Shown piece after piece: positions 11,436-22,477 of a stretch of 64,000 bases of DNA. Numbering within the stretch: position 1 is the stretch's first letter; every line of letters begins with the position of its first letter. Under the pieces are notes generated by a model. The model saw nothing but the letters and a program-made list of their open reading frames with translations, was not told where the DNA came from and did not search any database. The stretch is from Zelopaecilomyces penicillatus (lineage: Eukaryota > Ascomycota > Sordariomycetes > Hypocreales > Pseudodiploosporaceae), in NCBI GenBank assembly GCA_005765155.1, contig VCCP01000001.1, forward strand, positions 6,262,001 through 6,326,000. The letters run 5' to 3'. The translations under genes and the position numbers were made by a program.

Positions 11436-14400
11436 ATGTTCCGGCCTCATACTGCTCGTGGTCCCAGGTTGATCTCATATCATGGCCATCAAAATTCAGC
11501 ATCATGGTCTGCGTGTGTTTCGCCTCTGCTAAGCAGGCAGAAGAGCCTAGTTATCCTACCTCATCCTACTGTCACACGATTTCATGTGAGAGGCAAGAAG
11601 ACATCAGCAACAGTGAAGCTATCAGATCTCCCTCAGGGTCGAGTTCAGACGCAGCCGCTCTCACTGGAAGAGGGCAATGATGGGCCAGCATATCCTACTG
11701 TCGTGCTTCAGGCTCGCCGCAACATGGCCAAATTTAACAACTGTGTATTGTTAACGCGCGTTGGTAGCTTTTACGAGCTCTACTTTGAACATGCTGAGGA
11801 ATATGCGCCAGTACTGAATCTCAAACTGGCCTCAAAAAGGACCAGCGCTGGTCCAGTGCCAATGGTACCTCAACCCTTCCTTGGATGACTCGGACATTCA
11901 TTCTGTCTCAGCGAAAACTAACCCTCAATTTATAGGCTGGTTTTCCATTCTTCCAGCTAGACCGCTTTCTTAGAATTCTTGTTCAGGATTTGAACCGCCA
12001 CGTCGCCATTGCTGAAGAGTTCCCCAACAACGCCACTGAAAAGATTAAGTCAGGAGGTTTGTTGCATGATCGGCGGATTGCCCGCATCATCACACCAGGC
12101 ACACTAATAGACGAGAACTTCATTGATCCTTACGCCAACAACTATGTCTTGGCAATCCATGTTAGCCAGGTTCCCCCTGTTTCAATGGACGTATCAATTG
12201 CCGCCTTGGAGAACGGAACCGACGAGTCTGTAGCAGCGGACTCCACGACGCCTCTGGGACTTGCCTGGCTCGATTTATCTACTGGTCACTTTTTTATGCA
12301 ATCCACCACAATGGCATCGCTGTCCTCTATACTCTCTAGAATATGCCCTCGTGAGGTCGTTCTCGATCAAGCACTTGAGCAACGTAAAGAACATGGACTT
12401 TTTTCTATTTTAGCGGAAGATAGACATCTTATCACGTACTCTCCCCAAGGTGGCTCTGCTAGCGTTGCTAATTGGACACCATTGCTTGAGTCTGCAGTCC
12501 CCGAAAGTACCAAGCAGAGCTTGACTAATGATGAGGTTCATGCTGGGGAGTCGGTGCTTAATTATGTCAAGGACCGTTTACAGGGGATGAGTATGAAGCT
12601 GCAACCCCCTCTCCGCTACGAAAATATGCATATCATGAGCATCGACAAAAACAGCATGCGGGCACTAGAGATTAAGCAGACAATCAAGGATGGTTTCTTT
12701 CGCGGCAGCCTTCTCCATGCTATTCGGCGAACTGTTACGAAAAGTGGTGCGAGACTTCTCAATGAGTGGATAAGTTCCCCATCAACATCGCTTGATGTAA
12801 TCAAATCCAGACAAGATCTCATAGCCTGCTTCATTGGGGCAACTAAACTCCGAGATGAAATCATTTTGCTACTTCGACGAAGTCATGATTCACAGCGCCT
12901 GGTTCAAAAGTTTGCGCTTGGGAGGGGGGATGCGGACGATCTCTTGGGTATAGCGGGCACTATTCGTGCTACACAGGACATCGCAAACAATCTAAGGGAA
13001 GCATCAACTCTGATAGACGATCTTTCTTTTTCTAGCTGTCTCAATATTTTGGAAAGCCGCATGGACCTCCCCGAACCACTCAAGCTTGCGAAGCGAATAA
13101 AGGAGGCGATAGATGAGGAAGGGATTGTTCATCAGCATGAAATAGAGGACTCGGAAGCCAACCAGATAATGAGTCTTGCCCACGACATCGTTGCATTGGA
13201 AGGCTCTCAAGAAGATATCTCTGTTCTGCCAAAGAGTAAGAAGATGAAACCAACATCTATTAGAGAGCATTACGCCGAGGACAGTGAGACGTGGATTATG
13301 AAACCAGCCGCGAGTCTGGAGCTTAAGAAGCTTCATGCGCAGCTCGAATCGCTTCTTGAGGAAAAGCTTATTCTTGGCAATGATCTCCGTGAACGGCTCA
13401 ATGTACCGAGCCTCACATTGCGATGGACTCCCGGACTCGGTCATATCGCTCACATCAGAGGCAAAGACATCAAAAGCCTTGCAGAATTCAGACCTCTGTC
13501 TTCCAGCCGGTCGACCCGCTCATTTCATCTTCCAGAGTGGACCACACTTGGTCAGCGTCTAGATCAGGCCAAATTTCATATTCGCCGAGAGGAACAGCGT
13601 GTGTTCCAATCCCTACGAGAGCATGTGGTTCTTAATCTTGTCAAACTGCGACGCAATGCAGCCGTACTTGATGAGCTTGATATTGCGACGTCATTGGCAA
13701 AGCTCGCCATTGAACACAACCTCGTTCGCCCACGATTGAATGACTCGACAAGCCACACCATCATGGGCGGTCGGCACCCTACTGTAGAAAGAGGTTTAAC
13801 AGAACAAGGTCGCAGCTTCACCCGCAATGACTGTCTAGTCGGGTCTCCTCATAATGGGTCTCTTTGGCTCATCACTGGGCCAAATATGGCTGGAAAGAGT
13901 ACATTCCTTCGCCAGAACGCCTTGATTACTATACTGGCTCAAATCGGCTGTTATGTTCCAGCATCGTATGCAGAGATTGGCATCGTTGACGCCATCTTCA
14001 GCCGTGTGGGCTCAGCTGACAACCTGTATCGAGATCAAAGCACATTCATGGTAGAGATGCTCGAGACGGCTCAAATACTACGACAAGCAACACCACGCTC
14101 TTTTGTCATCATGGATGAGATAGGGCGGGGAACAACACCAGAGGATGGAACTGCTGTATCATTTGCCTGTTTACACCACTTGGTGAAGGTTAACAGATGC
14201 CGCGTCTTGTTTGCCACTCATTTCCATGAAGTTGCTGATTTAGCAACTGCTGAAGGGCTATGTGGCTACAAAGACTCCAAGGTACAGACTTATTGTACAG
14301 ATATAGAGGAGGATGGGCAGGGAGGGTTCGTCTACGTCCACAAATTACGAGGGGGGATTAACCGCCAAAGCCATGCGCTCAAGGTTGCGAGATTAGCGGG

Positions 14401-14470
14401 GTTACCTGAGCACGCAATCAGGGTGGCAGAACAAGTCTTGGCTAGTACAGATGGTGGAGTGACAGTATAG
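11436..14470 (+). CDS. MSH1: Mitochondrial DNA mismatch-repair protein, MutS family
   Basis: Exons 11436-11864 and 11936-14470 encode 987 residues. The N-terminus is rich in Arg, Ser and His and poor in acidic residues, as in mitochondrial presequences. The mismatch-recognition domain carries VGSFYELYFEHA with the Phe-X-Glu triad found in MutS and Msh1 but not in the meiotic homologues. The C-terminal ATPase has Walker A GPNMAGKST (791-799) and Walker B ending in Asp870-Glu871 in DEIGRGTTPEDG. The core and clamp regions lie between. Msh1 maintains mitochondrial DNA; fungi lacking it lose genome stability there. The intron (11865-11935) has a GTACCT donor and an ACTAAC branch. The start is the ATG at 11436, just after a TTG codon. 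Confidence 0.95.
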
Positions 14471-14983
14471 CTTTCAGAGCCAGGAAACGATGGTTGCTGG
14501 GTGAAGCGTAGGACGAAAATACGACCACAACCGATTTTGGAGTACCTAGAATGGGCTTGTACTTGTTAGCTATGATACCCTAGGATAGTAGCTGCCAACA
14601 ATAAGATAGGAATTTGGAGAAGTCATAAGAAGTAGTTGTTTGGAGTGTGTTTCATCAGGAGATTCAGGGTTAAAAAGCTCATGAGTAAATTTTTAATCAT
14701 TCAGGTCGAGGTAAGAAAATGAAGCAAATAATGACTAACCTTATTGTTGGTATTGGAAAACCCGTTCTTTGAAAGAACCATGTTAGTATGTCACCACAGA
14801 TCAGAGCAAGCACGAAGTTGTGAAGATGACATGCAGCTTTCATTGATATTTCGTGTCTCATGTGATCGTTCTGACAGAGTCATCTGAACAGTTGACGATC
14901 TATGTACCCATAGGTATAGATTCATGTCCCTTGAAACCACCCGAAAGAGTCGTGAACGCTGGTCCAGTATCATTTTACAGCAT
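14471..14983. other. Convergent 3' region, MSH1 and P0
   Basis: AT-rich 3' untranslated space of two converging genes. On the minus strand the P0 frame stays open through here to 14791 if its last intron is not removed, but the spliced stop at 14984 is the biologically sensible one. Confidence 0.65.
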
Positions 14984-16045
14984 TTAGTCGCTGGAAAGTG
15001 GGTTAGCTCTGTTTTCTTGAATTTGAATAGAAGATGGGGCACATACAAGAGACCGCCGAAGCCCTCCTCATCCTCCTCCTCAGACTCATCCTTCTTCTCC
15101 TCAACGGCAGCCTTGGAGTCACCGGCAGCAGGGGCAGAACCGGCAGCGGGAGCGGAGGAAGCATAAGCATCAGGATTGGCAATACGGTCCTTGAGCTCAT
15201 CAATCTCGGGCCAGCTGAACTCGGTCTCAATGGCGACAGCCAAAACCTTCTTGTAGGAGTTGACGACAGAGTGCATGACGGAGGGCAGGGTGGGGAAGTT
15301 GACCGCCAGGGAGATGGAAGCAACAGTGGTAATGCACTGAGCCAGAGTTCCGAGGAGCTGCTCCTCACTAATGTCGAGGACAGAGGGAGGGAAGGCCTGA
15401 CCCTGGTCGTACACCTGCGAGATACCCATACCATAGGTGAAGGGAGAGATGTTCAACAAGTTGAGCAGGGTAGCCTCGGAGGGGCCGACCTTGTTACCGC
15501 TGTCGACAAGCTTGAGGTCCGTGGTGATTTCAATGGTACCACGAGCAATCTTGGTGGGGACACCGAGAGCCTGGAAGAAAGAGGTCTTGCCGGGCTCCAT
15601 ACCAGTGTTTCCAGCGGGAACCCAGACATCGGTGGGAGCGACGGCACCAGCACGAGCAGGTGCGGCAACCTTGTTGGCCAGGATCTTGTCACGAACCTCC
15701 TTGAGGTCGTTGTTGGTGAAGACGAAACCGATATTGCCCTTGACGAAAGGCAAAAGACGCTCGTACTCGGGGGTATCGGCGATGAAGGTCCTCAGGGCAC
15801 GACGAACCTATTGTATTTTTGTTAGTATGGAAAATTAGAGCATCGCCATGTTGGTGAATCGTGGTTCCTCTTACCATGGTGTTCTTGCCCATCAGGACAA
15901 CTCCCTCACCGCGGAGGGAGTGTCGAATCTCGTGCATCTGTTGAGAGCTGACATTGTCAATCTCGACGATGAAAATGGACCTGAACCCCTCGAGCAAGCC
16001 CTTGAGCTTGTCGAAGTAGCCGGCCTTGTTCGATTTGCCCCCCAT
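14984..16045 (-). CDS. RPP0: 60S ribosomal stalk protein P0 (uL10)
   Basis: Exons 16045-15875, 15807-15047 and 14990-14984 (minus strand) encode 312 residues, the normal length. The N-terminal rRNA-binding domain begins MGGKSNKAGYF, followed by the central uL10 insertion domain, an Ala/Pro/Gly hinge (SSAPAAGSAPAAG), an acidic stretch and the tail GFGGLFD that contacts elongation factors and the translational GTPases. The last coding exon is only 7 nt: it supplies the final base of the Phe codon, Asp and the stop. It is required because reading on past 15047 would replace the invariant FD tail with about 84 unrelated residues. The intron (14991-15046) has GTATGT, GCTAAC and CCAG. Intron 1 (15808-15874) has GTAAGA and ACTAAC. 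Confidence 0.97.
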
Positions 16046-16545
16046 ATCTTCTTATTTTACGAAGGCAGGATGTTTAAGGGCAAATTTATATATTTGCGCA
16101 ATGTTGTGACTTGAAGTCTTGACGATGGAATGTTGAAAGGCGCGAAATTTCGGTTTTCACGACCTGGTAGCGAAATGTGTGTCGGATCCACACCCATCTT
16201 AGGGCATGTGTGCGCTAACCGAAATAGGTGAGGCGCCTCATTTCATACCAGCAGTTCGAGCTGGTTTAACCTCTCAAAATTGCGGGTGGCTGGTGACTGG
16301 TACGTACGCCCCTCAGGTTGCAGGACGAGCTGCGATGAAGTGCATCAGGTACCTGTGTACCTCGATCGTGGTCTTTGTCAGCTCTTTTTTTTCTTCGGTG
16401 CAGAAGATATCATGAGTATCTGACTTAAGAGCTCAACATCCACTCATTCAAAGGACCCAATTGGATTTTTATTTGATCCCTAATATTACCTGTTGTTGAG
16501 GCGACTTTTTTGCGATACCAGCTTTTGGGGCTGTTTTGGGAGAAA
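16046..16545. other. Divergent promoter region, P0 and TRM82
   Basis: About 500 bp separate the two divergent start codons, so both promoters must lie here. Both genes serve translation and could share control. A pyrimidine-rich tract sits at 16380-16400. I see no further gene. Confidence 0.5.
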
Positions 16546-18341
16546 ATGAAAATTCCATACAATCGGGTTCATGTCCGGGGGCAGATTCTCTTTGCCTCTC
16601 GTGGAGGACGGATTCACTCATTCAACCTGGCCAATGGCGCTCATCTTTCAACATGGAAACATCCTGATGTCGACAAAGTTGACCGAGCTGTGAAACACAA
16701 CTCTCAATTAGCTGAAAATGCCTCTACCTCTGCCCCTGCGAGTTCTGAGGTCCCTGAAGTCCCGACAGGCGGGGAGGATGAGCCACCAGCCAAGAGGCAA
16801 CGAATGATAGATGATGAATCGAGCACAGCAGCAGTAGAGGATGCTACTAATACTACGAGCACCACGACTCATGATGAGAATGCATTGCCAAAACATTTTG
16901 ATGGTAGGAGCAAGGGCAAGAAGAGCAAGACTGAGAAGAAAAAAGTTAACAACAATGGTCATGGATCTCGGCTTCCTCGCGTCCCCGATCGCCCTGTCAT
17001 CACACACTTGACAAGCACTTCAGACGGACAACACTTATTAGCCATAACTGGCCACGACAAGATCATATGGGTATTTGAACATGATGGAAATGGCCTGCTC
17101 ACCCAATTAAGTCAAAGGTACGGTCACACTTTCCAACAATCCTGATCACTCATGTTAAACTTTTGTTCGTAGAACCATGCCCAAGCGGCCAAGCTCAGTT
17201 GCCCTGGGTCCCGACTCTCAGATCATTTGTGGTGACAAGTTTGGTGACGTCTATTCTCTTCCTTTGCTCATTGGTGACACCCCGGCCCAAGTCTCAAAAC
17301 CTTTACCAAACCGAAAGGTGCCTTTCAAGCCCTCCGCAACCACGTTTACTGTTCATTCCAAGGGCAACCGACAGGCACTACTCAACCAGATCAAGCAGGC
17401 TGAACTGAACAGCCAATCCCAGGAGGAACAAGCTGAGAAAACAAATGGCGTCAATTTCGAATTGACACTTCTGCTTGGTCATGTTTCCATGTTGACCTCA
17501 TTGGTTCTGGGAGAAAGCCAGGGAAGGGGATACATCATAACCGGCGACCGGGATGAACATATCAGAGTATCGCGCTATGCGCCGCAGGCTCATGTTATTG
17601 AGGCATTCTGCCTTGGGCACAAGGACTTCATTGGCGATATGACCATACCATCAACGAGGGCAGATGTTCTCGTATCTGGAGGTGGTGACAACGAACTTTT
17701 TGCATGGAACTGGAAAGACGGGAGTTTATTATCCAAGACCAGCGTCTTGTCCCTTGCTCAAGAGGTTTTCCCCGATATTGCCAAGGTCGCCGTCTCTAGT
17801 CTTCATACTTTGCTCTATCCATCAGATACCGGTGATCTAACTTACGTGTTGGCCATTTGCGAAAAGTGAGTATTATGCCTAACGGATGTGCAAAACTATA
17901 TTTACTGACTTCAATCGCTGTAGCCTCAATGCGGTCTTCTCGTGGCGCCTCACCGATGACAACCTGCTAAATTGCCCGAGCCTCATTCAGCTACCCGGAA
18001 AACCCCTCCATATTGCCGCGTCGTCCGCCGAGGGCTCTGCTTCAATGTTGATCGTAGCGATTGATGCTGACGAGGAAACCCCTACTAAGAGCTTGCACAT
18101 GTTTAGTCTCGTCTTGAACAATGGCAGATTGGCTGTTGGAGTTGAGTCGTCGGTTCAAGATGACGCTTTGGAAGTAGATGAGACCCCGATAAGCAAAGAG
18201 GAAGTGCGGACTCTCCTATACACACTTGAGAGTCTGCGGAAATTGTCTTTTGGTGGCCCCCAGGGTGGAGACGCTGAGGAGGACCAAAATGTCGATGATG
18301 ACACGAATGTTGCAACAACTACAGTGGATATGGAGGAATGA
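16546..18341 (+). CDS. TRM82: tRNA (guanine-N7-)-methyltransferase WD-repeat subunit
   Basis: Exons 16546-17117, 17173-17865 and 17924-18341 encode 560 residues. The N-terminus (MKIPYNRVHVRGQ) and WD-like blades (LTSTSDGQHLLAITGHDKII, LVSGGGDNELFAWNW, ITGDRDEHIRVSRY) match Trm82, the non-catalytic partner of Trm8 in making 7-methylguanosine at position 46 of tRNA. A Glu/Ser/Thr- and Lys-rich insert with a nuclear-localisation-like KGKKSKTEKKK lies at about 60-140, which makes the protein longer than the yeast one. The start is the ATG at 16546; the frame upstream begins only with TTG. Intron donors are GTACGG and GTGAGT. Confidence 0.9.
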
Positions 18342-18871
18342 GCACGTAGCTTGTACGTCCCTTTTCAGCATGGTTTGGGAGTGATTGTTGTTGCAATTCA
18401 CACACAAGTAGTCAGTCAGTCCATGCAGCAAGCTTCACAGTCAGGTTTGTGGGCATGATAATTACGCAAAAGTCATCATATTCATAGTCTAGGTTTGCAA
18501 CAACCGAAGCTCATCGAATCATCTATATCCTCTAAACGCCAGCCAACCAGATCGCATACTCAAAGGCCGCCTTCCCAAGGTGGCGCCCAGAGGCATGCTT
18601 CCCACCATTCTCTACATGCTTCGCCTTCGCCTGATAAATGCACCGAGGGAAACCTTTTGCTTCTCCTCTAGTTGGTATCAATGCAACTCTAAAGACAAAG
18701 CACTATGGCAGAGAATAGTCATGTGCCACTTCTCCAATTAAGCCGAAAGCCCAAGTATGGGCGTTGGCACGTTAGCCCCTAAGATGGAGAACAGGTGCGA
18801 AGTGGTCCGGCGCAAAAGCACCGCAACGGTTCTTAGTTTGTAATATCGCATTGTAGCAAGCCGTTGTGAGT
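18342..18871. other. Convergent 3' region, TRM82 and YDJ1
   Basis: The 3' untranslated regions of two converging genes. No coding signal or RNA gene is visible. Confidence 0.6.
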
Positions 18872-20287
18872 TTATTGTGAGGCGCATTGCACACGCTCGC
18901 CGCCAGGATGACCATCTTCATCCTCCTCCTCCATGCCACCAGGGTTGTTGAAAACCCTGCTCTGCGTCTTGGTGTCGGGGTCCTCCAGGTCGGCTGGTTC
19001 AGACATGGACTCAGCCGGGGGGACATTCTGTAGTGATGGGGCAGGGAGCAGGGTTCGAAGGGTCTCAAAAACGACAGGGTCCTCTGTCCAGTTCTTCTCT
19101 GGAAACTTTACGTCGAAGCGGATATAAAGGTTTCCGTGGTCGTGATGGCGGTATGAAGGCATACCCTGGCCGCGCACCATCTTGACAGCATCTAAAACAT
19201 TGTTAGCTGATGGTCATACTCATGTGAAAGTAAATGCTTCGTCTTACCTTGAGCAATGGCCTCGCCGGGTAGGATTTCAATGCTCAACCACCGTTCATCG
19301 AGGTGCTCCAAGTAGATGGTGCCGCCTGCTAAAGCAGTGACGAGCTCAATCTCGCATTTGTAGAGCAAGTCGTCTTCCTTGCGAGTAAATCGGGCATGAG
19401 GTTTTTGCTCAATTTCAAAGACAACATCACCAGCCTGGACTCCCGGCGCTTGGTCACCCTCGCCTCGGAATTCCACTTTGGTACCGCTCCGCACTCCCTT
19501 ATCAACGTGAACGTGAAGGACCTTGCGATCCACAGTTGTCTTCTTGCCGTTGCATTGTTTGCATCGATCCTTGTCTCTAATGATCTCACCCTCACCATTG
19601 CAATCCGGGCAGACAGTTTGGAATCTTTGGATCATGGGACCCATCTGGCGCATCATAGTCTTCATGCCCTGGCCGTTACAGCCAGTGCACTTCTTAACAG
19701 CGCCGTCCTTTCCGCCAGCACCATCGCACTTGGGGCAGATGATTGAGCGCTGTAAAGCAAGCTTGGAGATCTTACCGCGGTAGATATCCTCCAGCGATAC
19801 CTTGTGAGTGTGATGAATGGTTCGAGCCTTGGGGGGGCCGCGCTGGTTCATTCCGCCAAACATGCCGCCCATACCACCAAAGCCGCCACCTCCGAAGAAT
19901 TGCGCGAACAAGTCTTCAGCGGCCATGCCGCCTCCACCAGCGCCACCCTCAAGGCCAGCCTCACCATATTGATCGTAAATCTGTCTCTTTTGGGGATCGG
20001 AGAGAACCTCGTAGGCACTTGAGATCTCTTTGAACTTCTCCTCGGCACCAGGGTTGTGGGCGTTCTTGTCTGTTTCCAAGTCAGTATTTGAAGTAGTTTA
20101 TGGGGCAGCGCAGCGCAACATACCAGGATGATGTTTCAAAGCACCAATCTTGTAGGCTTTCTTCAGTTCCTGCTCCGTTGCGGTGGGAGCAACCTAACAA
20201 ATGTCTTAGTATAAGAATGTGGAGAATAATGGATTCTGCAGAATGACATACACCGAGTGTTTCGTAAAGCTTCGTCTCTTTGACCAT
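18872..20287 (-). CDS. YDJ1: Cytosolic type I Hsp40 (DnaJ) chaperone with CaaX box
   Basis: Exons 20287-20252, 20193-20124, 20069-19248 and 19191-18872 (minus strand) encode 415 residues. A J-domain with HPD (34-36, split by intron 2) is followed by a Gly/Phe-rich linker, a zinc domain with four CxxC units (CPKC, CTGC, CPDC, CKQC), the two substrate-binding barrels and a C-terminal CASQ, identical to the farnesylation box of yeast Ydj1. It stimulates Hsp70 and hands over clients, and the lipid anchors it to the ER and outer mitochondrial faces. All three introns are 54-58 nt. The gene is divergent from the initiator tRNA/ERJ5 side; ERJ5, another J-protein, lies 2.2 kb away. Confidence 0.97.
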
Positions 20288-21759
20288 GATGGCTATCGAC
20301 ACAGGGTATCAAGATTTCGTCTTGTGAGGGTTGTGGTGACAAGAGAAAAACGCCGACAGGGGCAATTGATGTAATTGTTAATGAGGCTGTGGGAGGATGT
20401 TGTGATTAGTCAGGCAAGGGAACAAGTCTGAAGGAGCCGGCAAGAGGTGGAAGATTCCAGGCTGTGCAAAAGAATGAGCCCGGATTTTTAGGGGATCCGG
20501 AAAAATGCCGAATTCTCAAGTCTTCGATGTCGTGCCAGCGGAGCAGGAAGATGACGAGAGAAGGGGTCCTGAGGGAGGATGGTGGGTTTGTTATCGTACC
20601 TAAAACAGCCAGAAAAAAAATAGCGTAATCCGGAACTCAGTGCAAGACGGTGGGGCCGAGAGAAATTTGCGGGCGGAACCTTTTCGGGGCAACAGACGGG
20701 CTCGATTGGAGGCTGAAGCAAGGAGGAAATGTGACCGTGAACAGCGAGACACGAAGAAGGCCAATCTGGACACCTGAGGCTGGGGAGCGAATACTTGGTC
20801 GGCAGAAGCGCTTGGTCAACGTAGCGAGAGCGGATGTTGAAGCGGCGCTTTGGAGGATTAAAAAGGGAGGCTGCAGGGATCGCTCCAAAGCTGCATGCGC
20901 CTCATGGAATGGTATCGAAGGATGTCGATGATGTGGCGGTGCGCAAACCGGCCACAGCGAGCGAACTCGGGCTCTACACACTGGCCATGAACTGGCTCTA
21001 GTGAACAACCACCTGCACCTCAACTGACCAATACTGAAAGGCACAATGGTGGTTTCTATTTGCATACTGTGCTGATGGGGTGTTCTTTTGCCACATTCCA
21101 CCACATTTTACATGGTAGCCTTTTCCCTGCGCGGTTTATGTCTTGCGTTTGGCTCTTCTCGCTGCTTACATTAGTCCTCTCCACATCTTTTTACACATTG
21201 CTCCACCCTTTGTGGTGATGCAATATAGATAGTCTTTTTCACATGCTTGTGTTATGCTCGAGTCAACCCAAGTCCAGATTGTATTGACGACCACATGCGC
21301 GACATTTTGCTGTTTCACAATCTATTCTCTATTTCTATTTTGCGAGCGTGTGTGGGGTTTAGTTCCACGTAGTATTCTGTCGTGACCCATGATGTGAATG
21401 CACCAGTAACCGCGAGATCTCAGTTCGTCTGCCATCTTTCATCAATCCTCAAAGACCTGGATGAAAACGGGCATAGGCAAGTAGGTACCGGGATAGGTAG
21501 TTAGTAGCTTCAACATTGTACAAAGAACGCCGTTGCCATAGCGCTTTCTTGTTTCTTTGGGGTGCTATAAAGAGAAATTAGTTGCAATGAATTATATCGT
21601 GATGACAAAGAGCGCAAAGCAGGACACCATCATAAGCAATTTGAGTATATTCCATAAATATTTCCGGCTCTCACGACGCATACGAGATTGGTTGTTGTTG
21701 GTTCTAATGCGGATAAAAATGGAAAAGTCATGCACCCTAGAAAAAAGGTGAAAAGCGAC
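20288..21759. other. YDJ1 upstream region
   Basis: About 1.5 kb with no supported gene; ORFs on both strands at 20640-21100 overlap one another and match nothing I recognise. It contains the YDJ1 promoter. TTTC- and T-rich stretches lie at 21140-21400. Confidence 0.55.
20450..20457. promoter_or_regulatory. Possible heat-shock element half-site pair
   Basis: GAAGATTC fits the GAAnnTTC core of a heat-shock factor site, about 165 bp upstream of the YDJ1 start codon. Only two units are present, so it is weak; YDJ1 homologues are known to be heat induced. Confidence 0.22.
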
Positions 21760-21766
21760 AAAAAAA
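21760..21766 (-). terminator. RNA polymerase III terminator of the initiator tRNA
   Basis: Seven T on the minus strand, beginning seven bases after the discriminator base of the tRNA gene. This is the standard Pol III stop signal and argues that the tRNA is, or was, a Pol III gene. Confidence 0.8.
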
Positions 21767-21783
21767 GATATTTAGCAATTGCA

Positions 21784-21794
21784 CGTTTCGATCG
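21784..21794 (-). promoter_or_regulatory. Internal B box of the initiator tRNA
   Basis: CGATCGAAACG in the T arm. It departs from the GGTTCGANNCC consensus at its ends and at position 54, but these changes are those of fungal initiator tRNAs. Confidence 0.6.
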
Positions 21795-21819
21795 TGCGAC
21801 CTCCGGGTTATGAGCCCGG

Positions 21820-21872
21820 CTGGATGAATATTAGTTTCTGAGTTGTAGTTGTGATAAGTGGTGTAAACATAC
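21820..21872 (-). other. Spliceosome-like intron inside the tRNA
   Basis: The 53-nt insert starts GTATGT, contains ACTAAT ten bases before the terminal CAG, and is AT-rich with a single late AG. Its size matches the shortest protein-gene introns of this window (54-58 nt). It interrupts the tRNA between base 26 and the first base of the anticodon stem. Splice signals are seen directly; that it is removed by the spliceosome is inference. Confidence 0.7.
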
Positions 21873-21879
21873 CGCGCTT

Positions 21880-21890
21880 CCACTGCGCCA
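21880..21890 (-). promoter_or_regulatory. Internal A box of the initiator tRNA
   Basis: TGGCGCAGTGG fits the Pol III A-box consensus TRGYNNARNGG without a mismatch. The insert separates A and B boxes by an extra 53 bp, a spacing Pol III genes with introns tolerate. Confidence 0.75.
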
Positions 21891-21897
21891 AATTGCT

Positions 21898-22477
21898 TTC
21901 CGTTGTTGAATGCAAGCAAAATATTTGCATCTATAAGGACAAATCTCGCTTCCAAGAAGGACAGGCAGGTGGGGGAATAACCTGCAAGAGAGGAACACAG
22001 AGTATTGTGCTACTAAATACTTGTCTACATTGTCAGCTTGCGCATGTTATGTTGGCTTAGATAATTCATCTCGAAATCGAATTCCGTAGCCTGTCTCGGC
22101 TCTAACTATTTGCCTTTCATTCCTCCTTCTCATATTTCTTAGTTATCTAATTGTAGTTATCAAAGGCTATTTCGTATTTGGCCATTTTATGCGCAATGCA
22201 TCCATTGTGCTTGTTCTCAGGACAAGCCGCCACCACCGGAAGCTAAAACGGAAGCAGCTGAAAATTCACCGCCAGTGGGGCAGGGTCCTGTGCAACACAG
22301 GAGAGCTACAACGATACCTACCTTAGAGGTACTTGGTAATTATCTCCTAGGTGTCCTTGTCGGCTCCCATGCGCGTACCACCTTGCATCCTACCACAAAA
22401 AAATCACCCAGCGGTTGGTTGTCTTGTCGTCGCCTCCCTCACACCACAGACGGCTGTACTAGCTGTGCTATGCAATT
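21898..22477. other. Intergenic, tRNA to ERJ5
   Basis: Upstream of both the tRNA (-) and ERJ5 (+). It contains GGTACTTGG and CTCCTAGGTG words near 22325-22360, relatives of the GTACCTAGGTAC palindrome. No gene is visible. Confidence 0.55.

Larger units (their letters stand above)
21773..21897 (-). tRNA. Initiator tRNA-Met (CAT) with a 53-nt insert at 26/27
   Basis: Removing 21820-21872 leaves exactly 72 nt that fold perfectly: acceptor stem AGCAATT/AATTGCT, D stem GCGC/GCGC with loop AGTGGAA, anticodon stem CCGGG/CCCGG with loop CTCATAA, variable loop AGGTC, T stem GCACG/CGTGC with loop ATCGAAA, discriminator A. Initiator hallmarks are the A1:U72 pair, three G:C pairs in the anticodon stem, A54 and A60 in the T loop, and the shortened D loop as in yeast initiator tRNA. 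CAT is at 21812-21810. The T-stem/loop CGATCGAAACG also resembles the Neurospora initiator as I recall it. The insert is not at the canonical 37/38 site. The gene lies between YDJ1 and ERJ5. A pseudogene is possible, but no pairing in the folded form is broken. Confidence 0.88.

Noticed and set aside
14791..15046. P0 frame running on to 14791
   Set aside because: A GTATGT...CCAG intron and a 7-nt exon restore the invariant FD tail; the extension is unrelated sequence.
15034..15825. Long plus-strand ORF (263 codons) opposite P0
   Set aside because: It mirrors the strongly biased codons of RPP0; composition is Gly/Ser/Leu-rich without a family.
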